DNA of 64,000 nucleotides from CBDCBA01 sp965214125 (GCA_965214125.1 CBDCBA010000034.1:62001-126000), one strand, 5' to 3'. Counted from the first letter of the stretch, positions 8,132 through 16,956 are shown. Made by a program: numbers and translations. The notes: a model not told the origin generated them from the letters alone.

Positions 8132-10324
8132 CTACCCTTGGTTTTCGCCGACCGAAGTGGGCGGCTCGGGCATCGTCCACAGGATGCTCGTCACGCCGCG
8201 GGGGTAGTAGAGGCTGCCCTTGGCGACGCCGGCGTGGATTTGGTCGCTGAAGGCCCAGTAGGCGTTGGTGTCGTTCGTCATCCAGCCGACGTGGGCGGCG
8301 TCGGCCTTGGCCATGAGGTCGGCGAACTCGGCCTTCAGGCCCAGCACCACGTTCGCGACGTGCTGGAAGAGGAAGATCTTGCTCATCCAACTGTTGTCGC
8401 TTGTGCTCGACAAGCGAATGCCGCCGTCGGGGAAGAGGTTGCGCTTCTGCTCGTCGGCGAGGCAGGCGCGGGTGTGCGTCTTCAGGACATCGACCATCCT
8501 GCGTTCGTCGTCGCTGAAGTCATCAATCGTTTCGCCGCAGAACCACGGGTATATCAGGCCTTCGGCGGCGGGGAGGATGCGGCTCTTGTGGCCGGGGTTG
8601 TCGCTCTCGAAGATCGCCGGCAGCACGCCGTCGGCGTCGGTGGGCTGCTCGCAGACGAACCGGGCGACCTTGGCGGCGGCGTCAAAGGCGCGGGTGGCGT
8701 CGTCGTCGCCCGCCCGGCGAAGCAGTCGGCCGAGCAGTCGGTACGTCGCCCACGCCTTGACCGCCATGTAGAGGTTGTTGCGTGTTTGCGCCAGCGAGTG
8801 GTCGAGCGAGTCGTAGGTCGTGATCTCGCTGCCGCCGGCGCACCGGGCCGAGTCGTATTGGAAGAAGCCCACGTCGCCGCCGCGGTTGAGCATCGACTCG
8901 AGGCACGCCTTCACCAGCGGCCGGCGCTTGGCGAGCCACCGGTCGTCCTGCTCGATCGCGTCGTAGCAGCCGGCCATGAGGGACCAGTTGCAAAGCTGCT
9001 CGCCGACCATGTGGCTGAAGCAGCCGGTCAGGCCTTCGAGTTCATAGCTGCTTTGGCCCGCGGGCGTAAAGTGGTTGTGGACGCCCATGTCGTGCGTGAA
9101 GCTCACGCCGCCGGGAATGGTCGGCGTCGCCTTCTCGCGCTCGGCCTGAAGTTCGTCGACAAAGCTGTAGCGGTCGGCGAAGGTGTCGAGCAGGTTGCGG
9201 ACGACCCACGGGTTCTGCTCGAGTTCGAAGAACATCTGATCGACCGCGAGGTCGAGCGTGTTGAGCATGCAATACTCCCCCTCGTTCACGACCCACAGCG
9301 GCTGGCCGCCGACGTCGAGGAGCTGGGTGCTGCCAAAGTAGCTGCGGGTGGCGTGGGCGAGGAGGAACTGCTGGTCGGGCGACAGGCCGCTTTCGAGGAG
9401 GTGCAGGTCGTCGCTCAACTCGCTGCCGGGCGTGCCGACGAAGCCGTTGCCGGCGGCGGTGTCGAGGTCGGGGACCGCGTTGAGGTAGGCGTACCTGGCG
9501 CGCCAGCCCGTCGTGGCCTCGCCGGCGACGTGGGCCATCAGGTTGATACTCAACTGCGCCGACTGCCCCGCGGGCACTTCAACCAGAAAGCCCTGCACGC
9601 TGCCCAGCGCGTGGACGGCCCGGCTGGCAATCGCCTCGCCGAGTTGAAATCGCCGAAACGGCACCGCCGGCTCGGTCTGCTCGCCCCGGTCGGTGTCGCG
9701 CGAGACGATGCCGTTGAAGGCGTACCGATCGCGCCACGCGAAGGCGGGAAACTCGTCCAGCGCCAAGTCGACCGCCCGCGCCCCCGGCTGGTTGAAGTTG
9801 ATGGCGAAGAAGGCGGTCTTGGTCTGCTTGCCGGCGCGGTTGTCGACGTAGAGCATCGACAGCACGCTGGGCGTGAGCGCGTTGTGGTATGACCAGAGGT
9901 CGGCCCGCTTATCGGGAATGACGGCCACTTCGGTGCGAATCTTGTAGCTGAAGTCGGCGGTCGTCCAGCGGTCGGTGGCCCAGCCGTAGCGACGCTCGAT
10001 CTCCCCCTTCGCGTACGGCCGCATCCTGCCGCTCCTGGGCTGGCCGGCGGCGGGGCCGGATTCTTCGACCTTGTAGCGGTCGGCCTCGCTCGCGTCGGCC
10101 CCCTCGTAGAAGGGCAGGACGCGCAGCTCGCCGTCGCTGAAACGGTCGCCGTCCTTCACGCCGATGAAGACGTCGCAGTCGCCCGGTCGGCCGATCTCGC
10201 AGCCGAAGCCGCCGCGTCGGCCGAACTTGCCGAGGGTAAACGTGAAGAACGCCCCCGGCGCCGCGTGGTGGGCGTGGAAGTCGATGTCCCCATGAAACGG
10301 CGGAATCTCCGGCGGTTGCGGCAT
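8132..10324 (-). CDS. Glycoside hydrolase family 52, beta-xylosidase
   Basis: Retaining exo-beta-xylosidase that should release xylose from xylo-oligosaccharides. The 730-residue protein follows the Geobacillus XynB2 sequence from end to end: FNAHH-like start (FHAHHAAPGAFFTFTLGKFG), AHATRSYFGSTQLL, WVVNEGEY holding the nucleophile Glu (about residue 348), FTHDMGV, SYELEGLTGCFSHM, and QYDSARCAGG with the acid/base Asp (about residue 491). It ends YYPRGVTSILW. No signal peptide, so it is intracellular and needs an importer for oligosaccharides. The start at 10324 is chosen from homology; ten more residues upstream are possible. GH52 is a small family, so finding it in this lineage is noteworthy. 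Confidence 0.93.
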   Translation of the reverse strand: MPQPPEIPPFHGDIDFHAHHAAPGAFFTFTLGKFGRRGGFGCEIGRPGDCDVFIGVKDGDRFSDGELRVLPFYEGADASEADRYKVEESGPAAGQPRSGRMRPYAKGEIERRYGWATDRWTTADFSYKIRTEVAVIPDKRADLWSYHNALTPSVLSMLYVDNRAGKQTKTAFFAINFNQPGARAVDLALDEFPAFAWRDRYAFNGIVSRDTDRGEQTEPAVPFRRFQLGEAIASRAVHALGSVQGFLVEVPAGQSAQLSINLMAHVAGEATTGWRARYAYLNAVPDLDTAAGNGFVGTPGSELSDDLHLLESGLSPDQQFLLAHATRSYFGSTQLLDVGGQPLWVVNEGEYCMLNTLDLAVDQMFFELEQNPWVVRNLLDTFADRYSFVDELQAEREKATPTIPGGVSFTHDMGVHNHFTPAGQSSYELEGLTGCFSHMVGEQLCNWSLMAGCYDAIEQDDRWLAKRRPLVKACLESMLNRGGDVGFFQYDSARCAGGSEITTYDSLDHSLAQTRNNLYMAVKAWATYRLLGRLLRRAGDDDATRAFDAAAKVARFVCEQPTDADGVLPAIFESDNPGHKSRILPAAEGLIYPWFCGETIDDFSDDERRMVDVLKTHTRACLADEQKRNLFPDGGIRLSSTSDNSWMSKIFLFQHVANVVLGLKAEFADLMAKADAAHVGWMTNDTNAYWAFSDQIHAGVAKGSLYYPRGVTSILWTMPEPPTSVGENQG

Positions 10325-10364
10325 GGGCAGAGGGTACGCCCGAGGTCGGCGCATCGCGCAAGCG

Positions 10365-10673
10365 CTACCGCTTGACCGCGCCCAGGCGGTCGCGCAAATC
10401 GCCGATGGCCGTGATGCGCAGGCCGAATTGATCGCCGACTTTGACGGCCTCGCCCTCGCCGATCACCTGGTCGTTGGCCATCAGGTGGAGCGGGTCGTCG
10501 CTGCTCTTGCCCAGTTCCAGCACCGCGCCGTTGGCTAAATCGAGCACTTCATTGAGCGTCAATTTCCGCGAGCCCAGCCGGACGATCAGCGGCACCTCGA
10601 TCTTGAGGATGCGCTGCAACTCACCCGCCTCGGCGGACGGCTGAACCTCTTGCTGTTCGCGGTAAACGGGCAT
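10365..10673 (-). CDS. fliN: Flagellar motor switch protein FliN
   Basis: Short 102-residue protein made almost wholly of the SpoA (surface presentation of antigens) domain: IEVPLIVRLGSRKLTLNEVLDLANGAVLELGK followed by DPLHLMANDQVIGEGEAVKVGDQFGLRI. FliN forms the C-ring rim at the cytoplasmic face of the flagellar motor, binding CheY-P with FliM. No other flagellar gene is in the window, so this one stands alone downstream of fabF. A type III secretion SctQ-like role is an alternative, but length and motif favour FliN. Confidence 0.88.
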   Translation of the reverse strand: MPVYREQQEVQPSAEAGELQRILKIEVPLIVRLGSRKLTLNEVLDLANGAVLELGKSSDDPLHLMANDQVIGEGEAVKVGDQFGLRITAIGDLRDRLGAVKR

Positions 10674-10711
10674 CCGCTTCCTTTATCGGACCGCCGCCTG
10701 GGCCCGCTTCA

Positions 10712-10744
10712 CCCAAACCGCGTTGCCACGCAACGCGGTTTGGG
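10712..10744 (-). terminator. Hairpin after fabF
   Basis: A perfect 15-bp stem (10712-10726 and 10730-10744, half CCCAAACCGCGTTGC) with a 3-base loop lies just after the fabF stop. No strong T-run follows on the minus strand. It probably ends or attenuates the fatty-acid operon before fliN. Confidence 0.7.
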
Positions 10745-10755
10745 AAAGGCGACTG

Positions 10756-12000
10756 TTAATCAACGCGCTTCAGCAGCAGGCAGGCGTTGTGTCCGCCGAA
10801 GCCGAAGGAGTTGTTCAGGGCGGCCGTCACCTTGAGTTCCTTGGCAACGTTGGGCGTGTAGTCGAGGTCGCAGCCCGCGTCGAGGTCGGGCTCGTCGAGG
10901 TTGATCGTGGGCGGGACAATGCCCCGTTGCACGGTCAGCGCCGTCAGCACCGTCTCGACGCCGCCGGTCGCCCCGAGGCTGTGGCCGAGCATCGACTTGG
11001 TGCTGGAGATGGTCGTCTTGTACGCCGCGTCGCCGAAGACGCTTTTGATGGCCCTGGTTTCGATGGGGTCGCCGATGGGCGTGCTGGTGCCGTGGGCGTT
11101 GATGTACTGCACGTCGCCGGGGGCGACGTCGGCGTCCTTGAGGGCGAGGCGGATCGCCTTGGCCGGGCCGCTGCCGTCCTCGACGATGGCGGTGATGTGA
11201 AAGGCGTCGGCGGTCATGCCGTAGCCGGCGACCTCGGCGTAAATCGTCGCGCCGCGGGCCTTGGCCTGGTCGAAGTCTTCGAGCACGACCACGCCCGCGC
11301 CCTCGCCCATGACAAAGCCGTCGCGGCCCTTGTCCCACGGGCGGCTGGCGTGAACGGGATCATCGTTGCGCGTGCTCATGGCGCGGGCGGCGCAGAAGCT
11401 GCCCATACCCAGCCGGCAGAGGGCGGCCTCGCTGCCGCCGGCGATCATCAGGTCGGCCTGGCCGTTGCGGATGAGGTTGGCCGCGTCGCCAATGGCGTTG
11501 GCGCCCGTGGCGCAGGCCGTCGCGACGGCGGTGGTCGGCCCACGCAGGCCGAAGAGGATGCTCACGTTCCCGCTGGCGGCGTTGACCATCAGCCGCGGGA
11601 CTGTGAACGGGCTCATGCGGCCCGGCCCCTTCTTAAAGAGGATTTCCGACTGCTCCTCAAGCGTCTCGATCCCGCCGATGCCGCTGCCGATAAGCACGCC
11701 GGCCCGGTCGCGGTCGAGCGACTCTAGGTCGACTCCGCAGTCGGCCATCGCCTGCTTGCTGGCGGCAATGGCGAACTGGGCAAAGCGATCGAGGCGTTTG
11801 GCCTCGCGGGAGTCGATGCCGTGGTTGGCCGGGTCGAAGTCGGCGCACTCGCCGCCGATCTGGGTGGAGAAGGCCTCCGGGTCCCACCGGCTGACGCGGC
11901 GGATGCCGCTCTTGCCCGCGCAGGCATTCTCCCACAGCGTGGCCACGTCCTCGCCAAGCGGGGTGACGACTCCAAGACCGGTGATGGCGACGCGGGGCAT
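10756..12000 (-). CDS. fabF: 3-oxoacyl-ACP synthase II
   Basis: Condensing enzyme that extends acyl-ACP with malonyl-ACP in cytoplasmic type II fatty-acid synthesis. The 414-residue protein has the Cys-His-His triad: Cys163 in TACATGA, His in NAHGTSTPIGD and His in SMLGHSLGATGG. The C-terminus carries the glycine-rich NNSFGFGGHNA loop. It is the last gene of the minus-strand cluster rpmF-plsX-fabH-fabD-fabG-acpP-fabF. It is separated from acpP by 123 bp that hold a long inverted repeat. Confidence 0.97.
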   Translation of the reverse strand: MPRVAITGLGVVTPLGEDVATLWENACAGKSGIRRVSRWDPEAFSTQIGGECADFDPANHGIDSREAKRLDRFAQFAIAASKQAMADCGVDLESLDRDRAGVLIGSGIGGIETLEEQSEILFKKGPGRMSPFTVPRLMVNAASGNVSILFGLRGPTTAVATACATGANAIGDAANLIRNGQADLMIAGGSEAALCRLGMGSFCAARAMSTRNDDPVHASRPWDKGRDGFVMGEGAGVVVLEDFDQAKARGATIYAEVAGYGMTADAFHITAIVEDGSGPAKAIRLALKDADVAPGDVQYINAHGTSTPIGDPIETRAIKSVFGDAAYKTTISSTKSMLGHSLGATGGVETVLTALTVQRGIVPPTINLDEPDLDAGCDLDYTPNVAKELKVTAALNNSFGFGGHNACLLLKRVD

Positions 12001-12013
12001 GAGCGGGCAGAAG

Positions 12014-12120
12014 GGAGGTGGGAGCGGAGGAGGTGGGACGTGGGCAGAAGCGGAAGGAGGCGGACGCGGCGTCGCCTGATCGGCCTCTGCCCACGTCCCA
12101 CCTCCCTCACTCCCACATCC
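12014..12120. repeat. Long inverted repeat in the acpP-fabF gap, family B
   Basis: Arms at about 12014-12050 and 12082-12120 pair imperfectly over roughly 37 bp around a core GGAGGTGGGACGTGGGCAGA. The same core, with a T for the C, forms the arms of the repeat at 12478-12572, so the two are one family. The element occupies nearly the whole intergenic gap. Confidence 0.85.
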
Positions 12121-12123
12121 GTC

Positions 12124-12369
12124 TCACTTGTTCGAATGCTCCTTGATATAGTCGATCGCCTGGCCGACGGTTTGGATGCGTTCGGCCTCCTCGTCGGGGA
12201 TCGAGAGCTCGAACTCGTCCTCGAACTCCATCACGAGCTCGACCGTGTCGAGGCTGTCGGCGTTGAGGTCGTTGATGAAGTGCGTCTCGCGGGTGATCTG
12301 GGCCTTGTCCACGCCCATCTGCTCGCTGACGATCTCTGTGACCTTGGTTTCGATTTCGGCGTCGTCCAT
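12124..12369 (-). CDS. acpP: Acyl carrier protein
   Basis: Carries growing acyl chains on 4'-phosphopantetheine. The 81-residue protein has the attachment Ser39 in NADSLDTVELVMEFEDEF and the normal acidic four-helix composition. The ATG at 12369 (MDDAEIETKV) gives the standard length; an upstream GTG-type extension of 11 residues has no homology value. It lies between fabG and fabF, the usual place, with long inverted repeats in both flanking gaps. Confidence 0.96.
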   Translation of the reverse strand: MDDAEIETKVTEIVSEQMGVDKAQITRETHFINDLNADSLDTVELVMEFEDEFELSIPDEEAERIQTVGQAIDYIKEHSNK

Positions 12370-12477
12370 GGTGGTTGTTGGTTCAGTCGTGGGGTTGGGC
12401 ACTCACGGCGCCGCGGCCCGCTAAGGCCGGTCCAGTCGTGCGGGGGCCACTATAGCCCGGCGGCGCCGAACCGGAAA

Positions 12478-12572
12478 GGGTGGGAGGTGGGAGCGAGGGA
12501 GGTGGGATGTGGGCAGAGCCCGATCCGCCGCCTCCGGCTCTGCCCACATCCCACCTCCCCACCTCCCTCCGC
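12478..12572. repeat. Long inverted repeat in the fabG-acpP gap, family B
   Basis: The core arms, GGAGGTGGGATGTGGGCAGA (about 12499-12518) and its complement (about 12539-12559), pair around a GC-rich loop. Outer parts pair less well. It shares its core with the repeat at 12014-12120. Confidence 0.85.
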
Positions 12573-12574
12573 CC

Positions 12575-13309
12575 CTACATCGCCATCCCCCCGTCCACGC
12601 AGATCACCTGGCCGGTCAGGTAGCCGGCGGCCTCGCTCGCGACGAAGGCGACCACGGCCGCGATGTCATCGGCCTCGCCGACGCGGCCCAGGGGGATCAG
12701 GGTCTTGACCTGCTCCATCATCTTCTCCCCGAGCGCGTCGGTCATGTCCGTCGAGACGAACCCAGGAGCGATCACATTCGCCGTCACGCCTTTGCCGGCC
12801 AGTTCCTTGGCGACCGTCTTGGTGAAGCCCGACAGCGCCGCCTTGCTCGCGGCGTAGTTGGCCTGGCCCTTGTTGCCGACCACGCCGCTCACGCTGCCGA
12901 TGTTGATGATCCGGCCGGCCTTGCTGCGCATCAGGTATCGGCTGGCCGCCTTCGTCGCGACAAACACGCTCTTGAGGTTCGTGGCGATCACCTCGTCGAA
13001 CTGCTCGTCGTCCATGCGAAGCAGGAGCGTGTCCCGCGTGATGCCGGCGTTGTTGACGAGGACGTCGATCCGCCCGTGCGCCTCCGCCACGGCGTCGACC
13101 ATGGCCCGCAGGTCATCGGGCTTTGACACGTCGACACTCCTGGCCTCCGCAGACCCGCCGCTCGACTCGATCGCCGACACGACCTCCGCCAGCTTGTCGG
13201 CGTTGCGGGCGCAGCAGACGACATGACAGCCCCCTTTGGCCAAATGTTCGGCGATGGCCCGGCCGATGCCTCGGCTGGCCCCGGTGACGATGGCGACACG
13301 TTGATCCAT
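12575..13309 (-). CDS. fabG: 3-oxoacyl-ACP reductase
   Basis: NADPH-dependent reduction of 3-ketoacyl-ACP in fatty-acid elongation. The 244-residue short-chain dehydrogenase has the TGASRGIGRAIA cofactor motif, NNAG near residue 87, and the catalytic Ser139, Tyr152 and Lys156 (NYAASKAAL). ATG 13309 (MDQRVAIVTG) places the Rossmann strand at the N-terminus; the longer frame upstream enters the intergenic repeat and is rejected. It ends CVDGGMAM, as FabG proteins do. Confidence 0.96.
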   Translation of the reverse strand: MDQRVAIVTGASRGIGRAIAEHLAKGGCHVVCCARNADKLAEVVSAIESSGGSAEARSVDVSKPDDLRAMVDAVAEAHGRIDVLVNNAGITRDTLLLRMDDEQFDEVIATNLKSVFVATKAASRYLMRSKAGRIINIGSVSGVVGNKGQANYAASKAALSGFTKTVAKELAGKGVTANVIAPGFVSTDMTDALGEKMMEQVKTLIPLGRVGEADDIAAVVAFVASEAAGYLTGQVICVDGGMAM

Positions 13310-13334
13310 AGTTTCTTGAGTCTGCGGAGGTTTG

Positions 13335-13405
13335 GCCACGAATGGCACGAAGGTTTACAAAAGACCAGAAGCGAGCCGTTGGTGCATCTTCGCGCCATTC
13401 GTGGC
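13335..13405. repeat. Inverted repeat in the fabD-fabG gap, family C
   Basis: Arms 13335-13352 and 13388-13405 pair over 18 bp with one mismatch (GCCACGAATGGCRCGAAG). Each arm contains a small GCCA...TGGC palindrome. It fills most of the gap between fabD and fabG. Confidence 0.85.
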
Positions 13406-13433
13406 TTGCTCGGGTTGGTCTGCTCAGAGCAGG

Positions 13434-14336
13434 TTAAGCGGTCAGATTCGTCATCTGAGCTTTGCGGTCGACCTTCTTCAGCAGCCCCGCCAGCACGCGG
13501 CCGGGGGCGAGTTCGACAAATGCGCTGCCGTCGCCGACGAGTTGCTCCATCGTCTGCTGCCAGCGAACGGGCTCGGTGATCTGACGGATGAGCAGGCTCT
13601 TGATCTCGGCGACGTCCTCGCCGTGGGGCTGGGCGGTCACATTGCTCCAGACGGACGTCCTGGGGGCGGCCATCTCGACCTGCTCCAAGTCCTCAGCCAG
13701 TCGGTCGGCGGCGGGTTGCATGAGCGGGCTGTGAAACGCCCCGGCGACCTTCAGCACGACGGCGCGAACGCCGTGTTCCTTGGCGACTTCTTCCAATCGT
13801 TGCACGGCGGGCATCGCGCCGCTGCAGACGATCTGGCCGGGACAGTTGTAGTTGGCCGGCACCAGGACGTGGCCGTGGCCGGCCTGCTCGCAGAAATCGG
13901 CCGCCTGCTGCTCGTCGGCCCCGATCAGGCTGACCATCCCGCTGGGCACGCTGACGGCCGCCTCCTGCATGTAGCGGCCACGGGCCTGCACGAGCTTCAG
14001 GCCGGTTGTGAAGTCGAAGCAGCCCGCCAGGTGCAGGGCCGTGTACTCGCCGAGGCTTAAGCCGTCGTAGGAGGCAACGTCCTCGGGCAGTCGACCCGCG
14101 GCTGCCGCCGCGGCGTGACAGGCGACGCTAGTCGTGTAAATCGCCGGCTGGGCGACGTCGGTTTGGTTGAGTTGCTCCTCGGGCCCTTCAAAACAGAGCC
14201 GCGACAGCTCGCTGCCGACGATCGAATCCGCCTCGTCGAAGACCTTGCGGGCGGCATCGTGCTGCTCGGCGAAGTCACGGCCCATGCCAACGTGCTGCGC
14301 CCCCTGGCCGGGGCACAAGATATGCGTTTTGCTCAT
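13434..14336 (-). CDS. fabD: Malonyl-CoA:ACP transacylase
   Basis: Transfers malonyl groups from CoA to ACP to feed fatty-acid elongation. The 300-residue protein starts with the PGQGAQHVGMG oxyanion segment, has the nucleophile Ser94 in GLSLGEYTAL, and the catalytic His in GAFHSPLM. Length and motifs are standard. It sits between fabH and fabG with inverted repeats in both gaps. Confidence 0.96.
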   Translation of the reverse strand: MSKTHILCPGQGAQHVGMGRDFAEQHDAARKVFDEADSIVGSELSRLCFEGPEEQLNQTDVAQPAIYTTSVACHAAAAAAGRLPEDVASYDGLSLGEYTALHLAGCFDFTTGLKLVQARGRYMQEAAVSVPSGMVSLIGADEQQAADFCEQAGHGHVLVPANYNCPGQIVCSGAMPAVQRLEEVAKEHGVRAVVLKVAGAFHSPLMQPAADRLAEDLEQVEMAAPRTSVWSNVTAQPHGEDVAEIKSLLIRQITEPVRWQQTMEQLVGDGSAFVELAPGRVLAGLLKKVDRKAQMTNLTA

Positions 14337-14344
14337 GCTTCAGG

Positions 14345-14412
14345 GTAGGGTGGGATTCATCCCACCATCGGGCGGAACGAGAGATGCGATGGTGGGATCA
14401 ATCCCACCCTAC
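14345..14412. repeat. Nested palindromic inverted repeat, family D
   Basis: Arms 14345-14370 and 14387-14412 pair over 26 bp with one mismatch. Each arm holds its own palindrome, GGTGGGAT-TC-ATCCCACC. It lies in the fabH-fabD gap and its right arm touches the fabH stop codon region. Confidence 0.9.
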
Positions 14413-15428
14413 AGCCGCACCACAGCGTTGCCCCACGTCAGGCCCGCGCCGAAGGCGGCCATGATGATCACGTCGCCCTGGCCGCACTTGTCCAGCTTGA
14501 TGGCTTCGTCGAGGGCGATGGGAATGCTGGCGGCGCTGGTGTTGCCGTACTTCTCGATGTTGACGTAGGCCTTCTCGTCGGGGAGTTCGAGCTTTTCCAT
14601 GGCGCTGTCGATGATGCGCTGGTTGACCTGGTGGGGGACGATGAGCTTGTAATCGTCGCGGCCGACGCCGCTTTGGGCGAAGGCGTCCTCGATCATCTCC
14701 ATGAACCGGCCGACGGCGAACTTGTAGACCTCGCGGCCTCGAATCTTCAGGTACTGGTTGCCGCCGGCGATGAGCTTCTCGTCGATCGGGTGCCGGCTGC
14801 CGGGCATGCAGTAGAGCAGTTCCCACCCCCCGCCGTCGGCGAAGCAGCTCGTGTGCAACACGCCCCGCCGCGGCCCATCCTCGGCTCGGCGGCCGGTTTC
14901 GTGGCGGGTCATCACCACCGCGCCGGCGCCGTCGCCGAAGAGGATGCAACTGCTGCGATCGCTGTAGTCGGTGATGCGGCTGAGCGTTTCGCAGCCGATG
15001 ATCAGGACGTTCTCGTACTTGCCGCTCTCGATGTACGCGGTGGCGATCTCGAGGATGTAGACAAAGCCGCTGCACGCGGCGGAGATGTCGTACGCGGGCG
15101 TGCTGTCGAGGCCGAGGCTTTTGGCGACGAAGCAGGCCGTGGAGGGCATCTGCATCTCCGGCGTGACGGTGGCGACGAGGATGCAGTCGAGGTCCTTGGG
15201 CTCCATCTTCGCTGCCCGCAGCGCCCGCGTGGCCGCCTGGCTGGCGAGGGTGGCGCAGCTTTCGTCCTTGGCGGCGATGCGTCGCTCGCGGATGCCGGTG
15301 CGCTGGACGATCCACTCGTCGTCGGTTTCGACGATCTTCATCAGATCGGCGTTGGTCAGCCGCTTTTCCGGCAAATAGCTGCCGGTGCCGGCGATGATTG
15401 CGCTGTAGGGACCAATCGGTTCAGCCAT
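14409..15428 (-). CDS. fabH: 3-oxoacyl-ACP synthase III
   Basis: Starts fatty-acid synthesis by condensing acetyl-CoA with malonyl-ACP. The 339-residue protein has the Cys-His-Asn triad: Cys119 in DISAACSGF, His in VPHQVNQRI and Asn in GNTSAASIP. It begins MAEPIGPYSAIIAGTGSYLPEK, a usual FabH N-terminus. The stop codon lies within the right arm of the family D repeat, so the arm contributes the last codons. Confidence 0.96.
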   Translation of the reverse strand: MAEPIGPYSAIIAGTGSYLPEKRLTNADLMKIVETDDEWIVQRTGIRERRIAAKDESCATLASQAATRALRAAKMEPKDLDCILVATVTPEMQMPSTACFVAKSLGLDSTPAYDISAACSGFVYILEIATAYIESGKYENVLIIGCETLSRITDYSDRSSCILFGDGAGAVVMTRHETGRRAEDGPRRGVLHTSCFADGGGWELLYCMPGSRHPIDEKLIAGGNQYLKIRGREVYKFAVGRFMEMIEDAFAQSGVGRDDYKLIVPHQVNQRIIDSAMEKLELPDEKAYVNIEKYGNTSAASIPIALDEAIKLDKCGQGDVIIMAAFGAGLTWGNAVVRL

Positions 15429-15460
15429 AGGGCGACGACTTTAGGCGGACGTGCGGATGA

Positions 15461-15575
15461 AACGCAAAGGCGCGAAGAGGCAAAGGACCGCAAAGCCAAA
15501 AGTCAGAGCAAGGGGCCGAGTCTGAAGGTCACTCACTTGCCTTTGCGGACCTTTGCCTCTTTGCGCCTTTGCGTT
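15461..15575. repeat. Long inverted repeat in the plsX-fabH gap, family E
   Basis: Arms 15461-15495 and 15541-15575 pair over 35 bp with two mismatches. The arms are made of CAAAG-type words (AACGCAAAGGCGC). Unlike families A, D, F and G, the arms are not palindromic themselves. Confidence 0.9.
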
Positions 15576-15584
15576 CTTCCGGCT

Positions 15585-16625
15585 TCAGGCGTCGACGTCT
15601 GTCGGCGATTGGGCGACGTGGTTGATGATCTTCTGGTTCACCTCGCTCGCGACAAGCGTTTTGCCGGCGCGGATGGCGTTGTGGATCGTCCGGGCATCGC
15701 TCGCGCCGTGCGCGATGATCGTGTAGCCGTTGACGCCCAGCAGCGGCGCGCCGCCGTACTCCTGCCAGTCGTGGCGCTGCTTGATCTTGCCGAGCACCTT
15801 CTTGAAGGTCGGCACCAAGTCGGGCGCCTGCTCGCCGAGCTCAAACAGAACGGTGCGGAACAAGCCGTCGAACAGCCCCTCGAAGCTCTTGAGCATCACG
15901 TTGCCTACGAACCCGTCGCAGACGACGACGTCGACCACCCCCTTGAAGAAGTCGCGGCCTTCGACGTTGCCGACGAAGTTGATCTGCCCCTCGGCCTTGA
16001 GGAGCTTGTGCGACTCCTTCGTCATCTCGTTGCCCTTGGCCTCCTCCTCGCCGACGCTGATGAGGCCGACGCGCGGCAGCTCGACGCCGCAAACCGCCCG
16101 GCTGTAGGCGGCGGCCATGATGGCATAGTGCAGCAGGTGGTGCGGGTGCGGCTCGACATTCGCGCCTGCGTCGCACAGGACGACCGGGCCGTGGAACGTC
16201 GGGATGACCACGGCAATGCCCGGCCGGGCGACGCCGGGGAGCGTGCGCATGCGAAGCTGGCTGGCGGCCACGCACGCGCCGGTGTTGCCGGCGGAGATGA
16301 AGACATCGGCCTCCCCGTCGGCCACCATTTTGGCCGCGACGCAGATCGAGCTCTTGCGCTTGCGCCGCACCGCCTCGACGGGCGACTCGTCCATAGCGAT
16401 CACCTCGGTCGCGGGGACGACTTGATAATTCGCCCGACGTTCGCCGAGTTCAGCGGCGTCAAGGGCGGGCGTGATGGCGGCGGCGTCGCCGACGAGCAGG
16501 ACGCGGTCGTCGGGATCGAGCAGGTCGGCGGCGGAGAAGCAGCCGGCAAGGATCTGCTCGGGTGCGTGGTCGCCGCCCATCACGTCGATGGCGGCCCGCA
16601 TCGGCTTCGAACGTGCTTCGGCCAA
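15585..16625 (-). CDS. plsX: Phosphate acyltransferase
   Basis: Makes acyl-phosphate from acyl-ACP, linking fatty-acid synthesis to phospholipid synthesis at the inner membrane. The protein is 346 residues with the family start AIDVMGGDHAPEQIL, the GDGFVGNVMLKSFEG segment and the late GGAPLLGVNGYTIIAHG block. A TTG start at 16625 is preferred over ATG 16601 because GGAGG lies five bases before it, the best ribosome binding site in the cluster. It is followed by fabH and preceded by rpmF, the standard order. Confidence 0.94.
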   Translation of the reverse strand: MAEARSKPMRAAIDVMGGDHAPEQILAGCFSAADLLDPDDRVLLVGDAAAITPALDAAELGERRANYQVVPATEVIAMDESPVEAVRRKRKSSICVAAKMVADGEADVFISAGNTGACVAASQLRMRTLPGVARPGIAVVIPTFHGPVVLCDAGANVEPHPHHLLHYAIMAAAYSRAVCGVELPRVGLISVGEEEAKGNEMTKESHKLLKAEGQINFVGNVEGRDFFKGVVDVVVCDGFVGNVMLKSFEGLFDGLFRTVLFELGEQAPDLVPTFKKVLGKIKQRHDWQEYGGAPLLGVNGYTIIAHGASDARTIHNAIRAGKTLVASEVNQKIINHVAQSPTDVDA

Positions 16626-16677
16626 GGCAACCTCCGGCGGCGCGGCGTTAGGAATGTCAGCTATTCAAAAATGTCGG

Positions 16678-16878
16678 CTAGTCCTGGGCGTCGGTGCTCT
16701 CGAGCGGGTCAAGCCGGACGCTGAGCTTGGGGTTCACAAAGCCGCAGTTGCCGCAGGCGTAGTGCGGGAGCTTGGCGTTGCCGCACTGGTTGCAGCGCAC
16801 GTAGTGCGGGGCCTTGAGCGCGTGGTGGCTGCGGCGGGAGCGCTTCTTGGCTTTGCTGGTGCGTTGTGCGGGGAGCAT
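16678..16878 (-). CDS. rpmF: 50S ribosomal protein L32
   Basis: Large-subunit ribosomal protein of 66 residues. It has the basic N-terminus (RTSKAKKRSRRSHHALK) and a zinc ribbon with CNQCG and CGNCG pairs, so it is the zinc-binding form. It heads the fatty-acid cluster, as in many bacteria, with a 52-bp gap to plsX. Confidence 0.96.
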   Translation of the reverse strand: MLPAQRTSKAKKRSRRSHHALKAPHYVRCNQCGNAKLPHYACGNCGFVNPKLSVRLDPLESTDAQD

Positions 16879-16956
16879 GGCGGGCCTGAACCTTCTCGAT
16901 CAAAAGTGCGGTGGCGACGTTAGGAAGGGCCAGCCAGACCGTCAACCGGCCGACGC

